64,000 bases of DNA from positions 310,001-374,000 of the forward strand of contig NW_026570324.1 of the NCBI RefSeq assembly GCF_019649055.1. The letters are read 5' to 3'. The first letter of the stretch is position 1, and each line of letters starts with the position of its first letter. Both the position numbers and the translations under genes were made by a program. Source of the DNA: Paramacrobiotus metropolitanus. Its lineage: Eukaryota; Tardigrada; Eutardigrada; Parachela; Macrobiotidae. Positions 28,830-41,700 of this stretch are shown piece after piece. The notes beneath the pieces were generated by a model that did not search any database, was not told where the DNA came from, and was given only the letters and a program-made list of their open reading frames with translations.

Positions 28830-30331
28830 TTAAATCGATGGACTGTTTGGCAAATTCCCACTGACACTTATGAAATATTGCGGCGTTTCCGGTGTGAGAT
28901 GACTGCGTATTATGTGCATGCACAGTAACAGTTGAGGCTGTTACGAATGGGCGACGTGGTGTGGCACGGAAAAAAAGGGGAAATCAGCAGTTAAAAACCG
29001 CGTTTACTGGCAGAAAGTCAGTGTAGATCAAGTGTTTATGTTGACCTCTCGGTTGACTCAGCATACGATGAATGGAAAACGGGGTGAGATCGGTAAACGG
29101 CTAAACGCTGTAAGGGCTTTCAACAGCATATTATGAGGCTGAAGAGGACACTCGTTTGGTTGCATTTACAGGGGTCCTTTATAATAATTTATTGCTCCCC
29201 AGCCTCCCCTTATGGAATGGAACTGTGGTAGGCTCGCTTGATCGCTGTTATATAAACAATACTGTCAGATTTTCACTGGAATTCGTATTGATAAACAAAA
29301 GATCAAAACTAGGAAAATGTAGCTTCGGCGTAATGGTAACCGCATCCCTTTTGGGTGCGATGCCTGTTAGGAAATTACTGTAAATTGTTATTACTATAAC
29401 GTAACTGTATGTTATGATTCACTTCATTTAACACTGACCGTGAGATCATCGTAAACAGGGTATTCCAACGATGGGATTTTATTTGGGTATTTTGTTTTCA
29501 GCCAATTGGGCTGCTTCATCGTAGGGGTTGGCAACGCCACAGGTCAAAGGCTCTCGAGCGGGGCGTAAAACGTCAGCTTGCGCGATTTCCGCATTTATCC
29601 GATACAATAGCGAATTTTAGATTTCACAAAACAAGTTCCGTCCAGTTCGACTTGCGGGTAGAAGTTGGCGTTACGGGTCGATTTACGTCCGTTCGCGACG
29701 TAAGGCGCCGTAACCTAACGTCGTTGGCTGACGCGTAAAAACTATCTGCCTTGCGTGGATCTGTGCAACGGCTCAGCCGTATGGCTAAGCGATAAGCCAG
29801 CGCATGCTGCCTGTGGATCTTTTTTATGTGCTCTAACCGCCTCCCCGAGAGCAGGTTGGTCACGCTCTCGGCACTCTCGACTCGATTTATTTTTCAGCTG
29901 TGCGTCACTGCAAGTGTGCATCCGTACAAGCATTTTAAACGCTGTTCAATCTGGTAACGTACTGTTTATGTGACGCAGTAGTTTCTAGTGGACGGAGCCT
30001 GAACCACGTGAAATCTAAAATTCCCTAATCGTTGCCGCTGCCCGACGACTGTTGATAATATCGCTGCAACACTAAATTTCCTTAATTCCTTTCAACTAGA
30101 GAAGCCTGTCAAAATAATTTTATGTTAAGTGTCTTGTCTTGCATGTCTTGCGAGTTCTACGCGCATTGCTATCACGATTAAATACCATCTAGCATAAATT
30201 TTTCTGCCAAATTTATGTTCGTCCGCTGTTTATGCTAGGATAGGATAGGTGTCCCGTTTACACTTGGATAGAGATAAATTGTCCAAACCTGTAGGTTCAG
30301 AAGGCTTCAGTCTTTTATATCAGCAATGGAG
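28830..30331. other. Intergenic, no supported gene
   Basis: No exon, domain or repeat could be supported between the cathepsin gene start and the astacin pseudogene. The short ORFs around 29156-29973 have no coherent features. Confidence 0.5.
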
Positions 30332-30424
30332 ATGCAGTTTCCATTTGCTGTAGCTGTTCACGGCTGTTGTGGATCACAGGAACATGGTCTTCTTCGTCCG
30401 GTAACCGTACAAATCACTAATACC

Positions 30425-30563
30425 CAGCGGCGCAACGAGATCAAAGGTTTGGGGTGGGCCACAAGTACTGGCTTTGGGGTAGGCCGTTCCCATAGACTCT
30501 ATGCTATAACTTTTCGTTTGGGGGGGCCATGGCCCCCAAATTATTAGGCTCGTTACGCCACTG
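30425..30563. mobile_element. hAT-like MITE in astacin-pseudogene intron
   Basis: 139 bases with terminal inverted repeats cagcggcgcaacgag and (reverse complement) cagtggcgtaacgag. It is flanked by the perfect 8-base duplication ctaatacc (30417-30424 and 30564-30571). Eight-base duplications with CAG-type ends are the mark of hAT transposons. There is no coding capacity; the interior is G/C-rich with a ggggggccatggcccc palindrome. Removing it and one duplication leaves a 77-base intron, close to the 81 bases of the intact gene. Confidence 0.88.
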
Positions 30564-31278
30564 CTAATACCGTACTGTACAATACACCTGCGACTGAAGT
30601 GCCGCCTGTTGTTCTGTGATACAGATGACAGGCATTTGCTGCTGAACGATATCATTTGGGAGACCAACGATGGAAGCACCGCATTTAATAGATTTGTTCC
30701 GGTATCCGGTTACCTCGCACCGAGCGGCTACTGTCCCAACAACGGACAAAAGATTCCTTACGAACTAACAGGATTCAGTGAGCACGGCAGTTGACAGACC
30801 TATTTTCTGTAATGTTGCCCTGTTATTTCAAGTTCCCTGTCGCTAATTTCTGGCTGGCAACAATGTCATTCATTCACTAAGAATAACTAATCGAAGGAGA
30901 TTGACCGATCCAATTCTGTCGAAATACGGTATCGTCGAGAAATCAGGAGACGCTTTTTATACCTACTGTTGCGTGCGCATGCACATCTGCGAGGCTCAGT
31001 TATTGCGTTGTCAGTAGCCAATGGCAAGCGATTTTGCTGTTTTCAGAAATTCAGCGTACAGTACTATTTTGCTGTCTTCTATTAACTTTCAGGCATCGAG
31101 CAAAGAAAGACACAAGGAACAGCTTTTCTGGAGTCCATAGCCTTCTTCCATGTTTCCGTTACTTTTAAAAGCAACGTTTCACACGAATGACCGTTACGAA
31201 AACCAGACTGATTTTAGGACAAAATGTCAAAACGTTTTAAGGACTTGGCGAATCGTAACTGAGCGACTTTTTCAAACA

Positions 31279-31656
31279 CTATCGACAAATTACAGTACAT
31301 AACAACGATATCGGCCTCAGTTCATCTGCCGATTTTGGTTGAGCGCACTTGGGCATAGCTATCACATCCGCCTTTTTGAAAATATCTGGAAAGATATTTT
31401 TCTTAAAGCACTGATTAGTCAAGTGCGTCATGGGTTCGATCAGTAAAGGAAATATTTCGTGCAAGAGTTTATGTGGGATGCCGTTAGGCCCTGCGCATTT
31501 TCTCTTGCTCAGTATGCTGGAAAAAGCTTCCGCTACGGTAACAGCAGTTACTTGCTCGAATTCAAACACCGGTGACGTAGGTGCTGTAGGAACAGGAATA
31601 ACCGCCGGCGGGTGCGGACTGCCATGTTCGCCCATTTTTGCAAACTCGCGGTTCAA
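31279..31656 (-). pseudogene. Jockey/CR1-like LINE RT fragment
   Basis: The minus frame reads KRKCAGPNGIPHKLLHEIFP, then FKKNIFPDIFKKADVIAMPK, then ADELRPISLLCTV. This is the N-terminal RT region of APE-type LINEs (the GPDGIP and RPISLL blocks). It is a different LINE group from the RLE elements in this window. Only this ~120-residue piece remains. Confidence 0.75.
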
Positions 31657-31667
31657 ATCATTGGGAT

Positions 31668-31699
31668 CTATATATATAATATATATTATATATATATCA
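31668..31699. repeat. (AT)n palindromic microsatellite
   Basis: A run of alternating TA/AT (tatatatataatatatattatatatatat). It lies beside the LINE fragment and may be its degenerate 3' tail or a simple repeat. Confidence 0.7.
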
Positions 31700-32044
31700 G
31701 TGTGATTAGGGCCTTATACGCTGCTACCGCTAGTGAATTGTAAAGCGTTGCACACTAGCATAGAATCTGGTAAGTTAGCACAAGGAAACGTAAGCTCGTC
31801 ATCTACTCTAGTTTTGCCGGGTCCCACATTTGCAGTGATCGCCAAGGCGGCATCGCATATAAATCAACGAGCCGGTTTTATGTTTGCGTACTTCTTCGCA
31901 CTGAACTCATCTGGGGCTGTGTCAATTTAGCAAACACTGCCGATTAAAGAATAAAGAGCACAACTTTGACCTGTGCTATCTGTGCAGTGGGGAGTATGTA
32001 AAATGCCAGGGACTGGGATCATAACTAGAGTTTTCTGATTTTTC

Positions 32045-32150
32045 GTGGACAATGTCCCGTAGAGCTGCGGTAACTGCTTGGTGGCCTGCCCGATCATCTT
32101 CCCCACACCCGCTGTAAGCAGTGTCGCCGATCTAAACGACAAGAAAGTAG
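32045..32150 (-). pseudogene. Stray copy of cathepsin exon 2
   Basis: The minus strand reads SATLLTAGVGKMIGQATKQL, paralleling [20 protein letters not shown] of the cathepsin gene (28685-28610). Similarity includes the intron end before the exon (ttgtcgtttag versus ttattgtttag), so it is a genomic, not a processed, duplicate. It stops before the catalytic Cys. Confidence 0.75.
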
Positions 32151-32419
32151 CTGTCGTCCATCACACTTATCCATCGGGCTGATAAACTGCGCGAAATGGT
32201 ACTTAGCAACCTGCTAGAATTTCGTGTTGTATTTTGCGGCGTCGCCCTTGTTATACAGAAGCCATACTTCGGATACATCGCTCAGATTGCACACAATCGT
32301 TTTCCGTGGTGTGTCATACAGTCGGTGGAGGTCAACAGTTTTTCGGATCTGGTGGATCGGATCTGCGCGCTTTGTCCCTGGAGAGGTATTATAGCGACTG
32401 TTGTTAATTTCAAATAATT

Positions 32420-34009
32420 AAACCTTTATTTGATTGGTCAGTCTGTTTGAGATGAGATTGGTGAGTCACAGCTGGCTAGTGTTTTTCGGTGTGTTTTTCG
32501 GCTAATCAGTCAGTGATTGAGCAACTTCCTGAATTCTAATAAATTGGTCCATGGGCAACCTGTCGATCGATCGTTCGTTTTGACCTGTCGTTTCTCATCC
32601 ACCCTTTTTCCTTCATCCAGAGAGAACAGTAAGATCTATCCTGATTGCTGTGAGCTGTAATTGTCTTGAGATTAGACCACCAACATCGGTCTGTTTAGCG
32701 GCGTGGCGCGGCGTGTAGCCAACCCACAGTAAACGGGAGGCCCATCATCAGCCTTCCGTTGTAGTATGAAGGTCTGGAAGAGGTTAGAAAACAACATTGT
32801 GGCGCGAGTTTTGCCTGGTACCGACGCTGTGTTATCCAGAAATTCTTGCCTTATAAGAGTCGAGCTGATGGCAGCATTTACAAGATACACCTTATAAAAG
32901 AACCATGGAATCTGGAGGTGGGAAGAGCGGCAGGATAGTTCTGCTAACAAAATATTTAGGAGAGGTTAACAGATTTGAGCAGAAATTTGAAAGAAGGTAC
33001 AGAACTGGCTTCGAGAATTTTGGGGTTAACAGCAAAAATTTTATGAAGAATTCGTATTAGCCGCACTTCCACATCGATCCGGGCCGGCTGTCAACACTGT
33101 TGCTGTCGCTTGACCTTGTTAATGGTATTGTAATTTGTATGCTTATTTTTCAGTTTACCGTTTCTCAAATGGTAACCATAGTGTGGCCCTGTAAGACAGG
33201 CAAAAAAATATTCGTATAATTTCCTGTCGCCACATCCTGGCATTATTTTTGTGTAGGTGCATCAGTGCATAAGCAGCAATACTCATATAAATCGCAGCAT
33301 AACAAACACCGCTGTCGCTTGAAGGAAGCATTTTACAGAGTGAAAAACAACCCTGTCAATAATGCGCTCTTATAAAATTTATATGGGAAATGGATGACGA
33401 ACCGCAGCTAATAATCACGAGGCTTTGAACTGAACAACTGAATGTAAAGCATTACAATGTAGCACGTTACGCTTGAATTACACCAGATCGTTATTTCCGC
33501 TTATTGATCAGCTGCACTGATCAGGAATACCGTATAAAACGTGCAAGTACACAGCCAGGTACTAATTACTATTCAGAATAATGTTGATTACGAAACATCG
33601 CGGTGGCGCTGAAGTTCTGAACCGAATAAGTACGAATTACCCGGCGATTCTGTTGCATTCAGTATTTGTACGCGTACCGGCGTACGTACACCGTAAGTGC
33701 ACAGGAAATTGTCATTTTTCACAATGCTCAAAATAATATCACCACAAGGTGCGTACTACGTACCGCATTGAAACCGTTGCTGTGTTTGCTACACTGATGT
33801 GAGTATTACGCGAATCCCACTACACTTATCACTTATCGACGCAATTTAACAACTCCAGATTTCATACTCCTACATGGTGTTTTAGGGATACCGAATCAAT
33901 ATCAATAATCTGTAAGATTTACACCGGAAGCGAAGCAACTGAAGAAGTTTTGCGGGCAACAGGCAGATTTTAACCGGAAGACCGCAATTTCCCACGGAAT
34001 TAAGGCAAT
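32420..34009. other. Intergenic, no supported gene
   Basis: No domain, long frame or convincing splice-linked exons. The palindromic phrase gtaccggcgtac occurs at about 33676; a similar gtaccggtgtac is near 645. Confidence 0.5.
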
Positions 34010-35536
<1,527 letters not shown>

Positions 35537-36168
35537 GCAGAATCTCCATAATCAAAATACCGACTTAAGAATACGGTTAAAAAGTGTTTATCTTTTAACT
35601 TGTTCGGTAAAAGCGTTCGCTTTGGATTGCTACGATACTAATGACGCTCATGATATGAAAATTATTATTAAGCTAGTTTCTCTTAGTTCCTGATTTGCTC
35701 CTTCGATTTTTATTGCTTATACAACATGAAGTCGATGTTTTTACCCGAACTCTCGCTTTTTCCGGTGTGTATAAAAATTCATCATTTATTTCCGGCATGA
35801 ATTACTTGCACATTCGCGACAAACCGGATCCAGTGGGCCGCCTTGCGGCGGATTATTCTGCATATTAACGAGTGTATATACTCGGTATACCGCCAATACA
35901 TTCCGCTATTCGAGCAAGTCGATGTGTAATTCCGAGTTCCAACACAACAATTCCCGTCAGACAACCGTCGCCGACACTAGCTAATTACCAGCAGCAAAAA
36001 ACTTAGCCGAATTATTGCTTCGTCATGCGGCGGTATCAAAAACTAGCGAAGCAGCAGTTATGCTTATTGCCTGCACCTCCAGTTAACGACCTGTACAGTT
36101 GCGACCAGCTATTGCTGAGTTATTTGTTTATGTGTTTTCCACGAGATTAACGCGATTAAGAACCAAAA

Positions 36169-37565
36169 ATGCCGTTGTATGCCGTTGTCCTTCTTTCGCT
36201 AGTGTGTAGTGTGGAATTTTTATCAGCCCAAGATTTCGGTTCCGGGAATGGCAACAGTAGGTTTCGAAAGAATTTTGTTTTAGTTAACAAAAAATTAGTG
36301 CACGAAAAATTCGCGGTGGGAAGAGATATTATACAGTTCATCTGTAGTTATCATTATCGATATTAGTTTTAACCAGGAACGCTAATACGGTTTAAAGGGA
36401 TTTTGCAGAATATTGTACAGCTAGAAACAGCAAAAGCGGTATAGTGGTACTCCATTACGATCGAAGATTATTACTATTAAGCCTTATTAAATTATTGCAA
36501 GTGCTGCCTGTAGCCTGTAGGTACACGAGCAATACAGTGTTTTCTGACTCCATTTGATTATATTTATTGCCGTATTATTATTACCAATAAGATAAAATCT
36601 GTTGGTGTTAGTGCTTGTAATAAATCACTCTACGTATTTTTCGATTCAATTAATTGCAAGAAATCCTAGAAAATTAATTTCGAACGCGAGCATTATAACT
36701 TACGGAATATTATGTGCATATACATACTGTATACCTAAATTGCAGAATAAAAAATAATTTCGTAATAAATAACCGGTAAATAATTTTAAATGCCGTAATA
36801 CGTGTTCAGTTAAATAATTTTAATTATAAGTTGTTAAAGAAGTCATGCAGGGCGGCGCTCCGATGCACTATAAGACTGGGAGCTAAATGGGTTTCTTCAT
36901 TTTTCACTGGCAGTTCAGCGTGTTGCTATACCGGTTCTATCCGACCCATTTATCTGCAACTATAATTATTATTATGTGACAGTATCTGCTGGTATATGTA
37001 CATACAGAGACATGTGCGTGTAGCAGCCTGTCTGGGCTTTTTCTAGCAAACGGCAACCTGCAGCCGGTTGGCTTTCAGCCCATGAGTTTCCAGCCCCTAC
37101 CCGGCTTCGGCTCCTCCGCATCGTCACCGGTGGCCGGCAGCGCGCCAGTGTCCGGTGGCAGCAGCAGCGGAAGCGCCCCGTCACCTTCACGCGGCAGTAG
37201 TATTAACAGCAACACCGACGACTGCTCGTCCTCCCGGTCTGGCTGTGCGGCGCCCTCGCCGTCCTCCTCCAGCTCCCGATCGCGAGGACCCTCACAAGTA
37301 AGACAGCCTGGCGTCCGTTACTAATTTGTGTTTGTGTGGTTTTTTTTTGTTATTAATTATTTATTTTGTGCGGTTGTAGGGCGGAAGCAGCAGCCCGGGG
37401 GCGTCCGCGCCCTCCCCCTCCCTCGCCGGCACCTCGCAGTCCGGCTCCTTCGGCGACCACATCCGGCAGACCATCCAGGACCAGCTCAACTTCCAGTTCA
37501 ACAAGGCCGTCCAGGGAACCGGGACTCCCAGCTTCGGCAGTGGCACGTCTCGCAGCGACAATTAA
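36169..37565 (+). CDS. Secreted Ser/Gly/Pro-rich protein (paralogue)
   Basis: Three exons in phase, 36169-36256, 37047-37297 and 37380-37565, giving 174 residues. Exon 1 is a signal peptide (MPLYAVVLLSLVCSVEFLSAQ) plus DFGSGNGN. Exon 2 is low complexity, rich in Ser, Gly and Pro with two Cys (NTDDCSSSRSGC). Exon 3 is Ser/Gly-rich, then has a helix-like block (DHIRQTIQDQLNFQFNKAV) comparable to that of the neighbour at 35.3 kb. It lacks the neighbour's hydrophobic C-terminus. Donor and acceptor sites (gtaggt, ttctag, gtaaga, ttgtag) are good. Function is unknown; a structural extracellular or cuticular role is possible. Confidence 0.7.
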
Positions 37566-38721
37566 TTCTTGTTTTTTGATCAATGCAGTGGATGCTTAAG
37601 AGCGTCTCAAGATCTTACAATTATTTATAACATTTATTTTAACTATGCCGAATAACCGCTTTGGGCATACGCTGCACTCTCTCAACTATGCGCTTATTCG
37701 TTATCGGGTGTTCCAATCAGACATTTGTTATTTCAATACTCGATGTAGGCGTTTTGCGTTTCCAAGAAGTACAAAATCGTGACCAACTGGTGCTAAAGAA
37801 AATGCAAGTGAAAGTGTTGCTTTCCCTTTCTGCGCGCCTTCATTAATTATGCGGTGGTGCGGTGAGCCATTTTCCACGAAAAGACCACTGGTCAGTCGCA
37901 GCGCACAGAGCGAGAAAATAAATTGCATTGTTGTGCACACATGGCGCGGGATCGATGCATGGGGAAAGGCAAAGAGAATGCATTCGGGGAAAATTTCACC
38001 ATTAATCTTCAGAGGAATATTTTAAGAGAGACGGCCGACGCATCTGCTGTCCTTAAAACGCTGCCCAAAAAGCGCTCTCCATCGCACATGCAAATAAATC
38101 GTCAAGTGAGAGACGACGCAGACGACCATGAGGCAGACAGCGAGAGGAGAGAGAAAGAAAGAGAAGCTGAATGGAGACAGCAAAGGAAGGCAGTGAGTCA
38201 TTTGGTCAGTCGTCTTTTTGTTCCGCTCAGCAAGTCAGCGCAGCGCACTGGCTAAAAATCAGCGCACACGTCTGTACGAAACAGCCATAAAGGTTTTAAA
38301 AAATTAAAGATAGTTTGTAATTATTATAGTCATTAATGCTGCACGATAAACAGCCGGATTTACCGGCACATAAACAGCTAAAAAATGCCCTAGTAAAGCT
38401 GTTAAATGTGTAAAAACATTTTAATAAAAATACAATTTAATGGAGATAATTTCTGCTTTTTAAACTGATCAATTCAGGAAGAGCAAATTTTTAATTAAGT
38501 TGCCGGCGTTTTTTGAGGGAATTTAGGGCAAATTATCTACGCAAGCAATTTTTCTGGGTTTATATGCAAAGTTGGGTTGTTAAGTTTGGTTTGCCGAGAA
38601 TGAGCAAACATTCCAGTAAGCAAACGATTCAGGAGAGAGAGAAAGGAAAAAGAGAGACGCTGGAAATCTTAAAGATTTCAAGGTCGGTTGGATTGGGTTT
38701 GGTCGTTAACGCAGCGCCAGA

Positions 38722-38740
38722 GTGTGTGTGTGTGTGTGTG
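38722..38740. repeat. (GT)n microsatellite
   Basis: An uninterrupted run of GT dinucleotides of about 19 bases in otherwise unique sequence. Confidence 0.9.
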
Positions 38741-41700
38741 CTGCGGTTATAATTAGCAAATGCAAATTCAACAGCTCACATGCCTCGCTCTATTGTCCCT
38801 CCTGGCGCAGTGTCTAAAGAACGCAGCGCAGAAACGAAAAGTTGGTTGGTTTGGAAAAAGTCTCCAGTGAGGAGGAATATATGAATGAGGGCCGGTCTTA
38901 CTGTAACAGCATTCTGCGTTTTAATTAGTCTTTCTCTCTAAACGCATCCAATAATTCCAATTGCACTCTGACCCATATATGCGCCTCGGTCCAGTCTTTT
39001 TTGCCCTGCTTCTTTCCAACTCGCGTTTCCCCCATCCACAGCAGACAAAGAGCAACTTTTCAAGGACAGCCTGAACTCAGTGTGCAGTCAGCATTGATTG
39101 CATGTTCTGTATCGTGGCTGGCCGTTTTAAATTAACATTTTCGGTTGGAGGAAGAAAATCGATAGATGGATGCTGTAATGGTATGAGCGCATCCTCATCG
39201 ATCCGCTTTTGCAGCAATATCGTGACCAGTGTCCAGTTGTGTGCGCATAGGAGAGCAGCAGCGGGTCAAAGTTTAATTTGTAAACGGCAATTTGAAGAGT
39301 TGACCGCTGGTCAATGCGCAGAATCTCCGGCAATCCACCGCCTTTTCCAAGAAGTTCGGTACAGCGGCGTTTGGAGAATGTTTGTCAACGCGGGACAAAC
39401 GGCTTAAGACATTCCGCCATCCACCGGCATTCCGTCGTCCATTTTAAAGCCGCCAATCAGCGCCTAGTCTCAAGTTTAAAGCAGGCCGGAATAGAAGAGA
39501 CATGTAAGTTAATACGCTTTACCGTTTACCGTCATTTCCCTTAGTACCTATTTTGTGGGAATTTTTATTAGAATTACTTGTACGAGTACCGTTTGTAATT
39601 AATATTTGTGTTGTAATGCAATGATTAAACTGTTAAAATTGCAAATGTTCTTAAGAAAAATCTGGAATTGAAATCCTAAAGTGCTACAAAAGTCAAGTTA
39701 ATTCGTTAAGTTTGCAATTTTACAGACACTCGCTTTGCAGCGATATGTGCAAGGTGCTGTATACACTACGCTGTACAATTATACATCATATATTATATTT
39801 TAAAATTCAGCAACTTTACAGAAATGTAAAAAATCTGCATTTTGAAGAAAGTTCTTGTGAATTAATTTTTCCTGCTTCACACTTGCATGTACTGCAATAG
39901 CGCTGTTTAGTGTTTATTCCTGGTAAAATCAGTAAAAACTCGGGAATTACCGTTAAATGCAGCGGTTAAGATTCCACCGTGACCGCCCGCTGTGCAGTAG
40001 CATAATTTATTCCAATTAATCATATTCGTACCATTCAGTAATTTATTTTCATCAAACCGATGCGCAGACACTCATAAACATAGTCTGTGCGTATTCAACA
40101 ATTATTTAGGACAGCATTCGTGGCCACCGGACACTTGCTAAGCAGCTACCGTCATTTTTTGAACGGTTGCATTTTAAACTTATCGGTAAAAATCGCCGAA
40201 TAAAACTGAAAATGAAATGCAGAATGTGATAAGAAATTAAACACTTGTTTGAAAGCACTATAGCCAATTGAGCCGGCAGTGACCCATTGTAAAATGAGCC
40301 GCTGATCCGTGACCTTTGGGCGTCGATTACGCGTATTGTGTAAGCGGGGCAAGATAAACTTTATCCTGCCCGGCCATTCATCGGCGCTGACCCCTGGCGC
40401 AGCAGCCCATCCGGCGGCCAGCGTCCAGAGGGAAGACGGGATGCGCTGGGCAGCCTGTCCAGTGCCTAATGCAGCCTGGGTCATCGATTTTGAGTTGAAA
40501 CTTTTTCTGCTCCACTGCCAAATTACTTGATGGATTAAAATTGCACTCCAGCCGCGGGACGAGAGACTGGAGAGGGACAAGGCCAACGGGACAATTGCGC
40601 ATCCCTTCCTCCTTCCCTCTCCCCGATTTACAGTTATTCTACACACATGCAGGCGCTCTCACACACAAGTGGCGCAATGGGCCATCGCATCATTCGCATC
40701 CCCGACTGACCACTGTCCGACTTTCCACTCTAAAATAAATCAGCTCACTGTGCAGTTGGAGCTGTCACAGCTTTACATTGCACTTGTGCACGCAAATGGC
40801 TAATCGATTTCTCTCTATGCAGAACAACGAGTACGCTGCAATTAACTTGGATTACTTTTGGCCATAAAACGAAGCTTCTATTACAATTCAATATTTTTAA
40901 AACAGAAGACAACAAAATATGTGGTGCACACAAATAAAGAATTTATTAAATAAGTCTTCTACAAATACCTTAAAAGTTAAAAATGCAAAATATTTACTTA
41001 TTCTATGTAATGTATTTACAATAATTATTACTAAAGAAAAAATTAAAGTACGTCAATATTTATCAACTGCCGTATAAAATTTTATCGGAACTTTGTACAC
41101 ATAAAATACAATTTTTATTAACGCTTAAAGCCGGCTTTTTTAGAGTGTCGTAATTTTTGGCGGTACTGTCAAAATTCCAGTATGACAGTGCGAAAGGGCG
41201 TTGTGCTAGAACAGGAATTGGACTGCATTCGCTTTGTTTATTTTTCATTGGAAACACGTGCGATTCCGGTCGAATTCATGCAAGAACGCTGGTCTGGATT
41301 CATGGCGCTGGTCAGCCGTTGATTTTAAGCTGCATTTATTGCGCTGCCCTTGGGGGCAACGGGCAAGTGTCAGTTGTAATAAAGGCGCAACGGCAGTCGA
41401 TCGTCCAGCCGGGCGTTAGGCTGCACTTTGACCATATCTAGCTGACATGGTCATTTAATTTCTTCCCAATCTGTATGCATAACTTGACCCGGGCCACGCT
41501 GGACAACGGCCAAATGCCGTAATCAGCTCATACAGCGCACAAGGCGCAATTAAGCCGGCCAAAATCTGCCAGATTTGCCCGCTTTGAAAAATTCACATCC
41601 ATTACACGTCCGCTCAACTCACCATCACAATAACATTAAAATTCATCATCAGTTTGAAATACGTATATAAAATATTATAAAATAATAATGTGAGTGATTT

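Larger units (their letters stand above)
30332..32410 (+). pseudogene. Broken astacin paralogue
   Basis: A plus-strand decayed copy of the intact gene at 55-58 kb. Exon 1 (30332-30400) has lost one base within the signal peptide. Exon 2 (30625-30777) is 153 bases like its homologue and reads NDIIWE, NRFVPVSGYLAPSGY and IPYELTGF. An exon 3 remnant starts at 31093 (IEQRKTQGTAFLES), with the conserved Cys replaced. Exon 4, which carries the zinc site, was not found. An exon 5 remnant at 32196-32400 reads CVIQSVEVNSFSDLVD. A hAT-like MITE sits in intron 1, and a LINE scrap and a stray cathepsin exon in the later part. It cannot make an active protease. Confidence 0.82.

Noticed and set aside
29624-29863. 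79-codon minus frame
   Set aside because: Arg/Ser-rich, no domain, initiates in a repeat-free stretch with no transcript signals.
37923-38255. 110-codon charged plus frame
   Set aside because: Composition follows a purine-rich simple stretch (gagagaga), with no domain and no splice partners.
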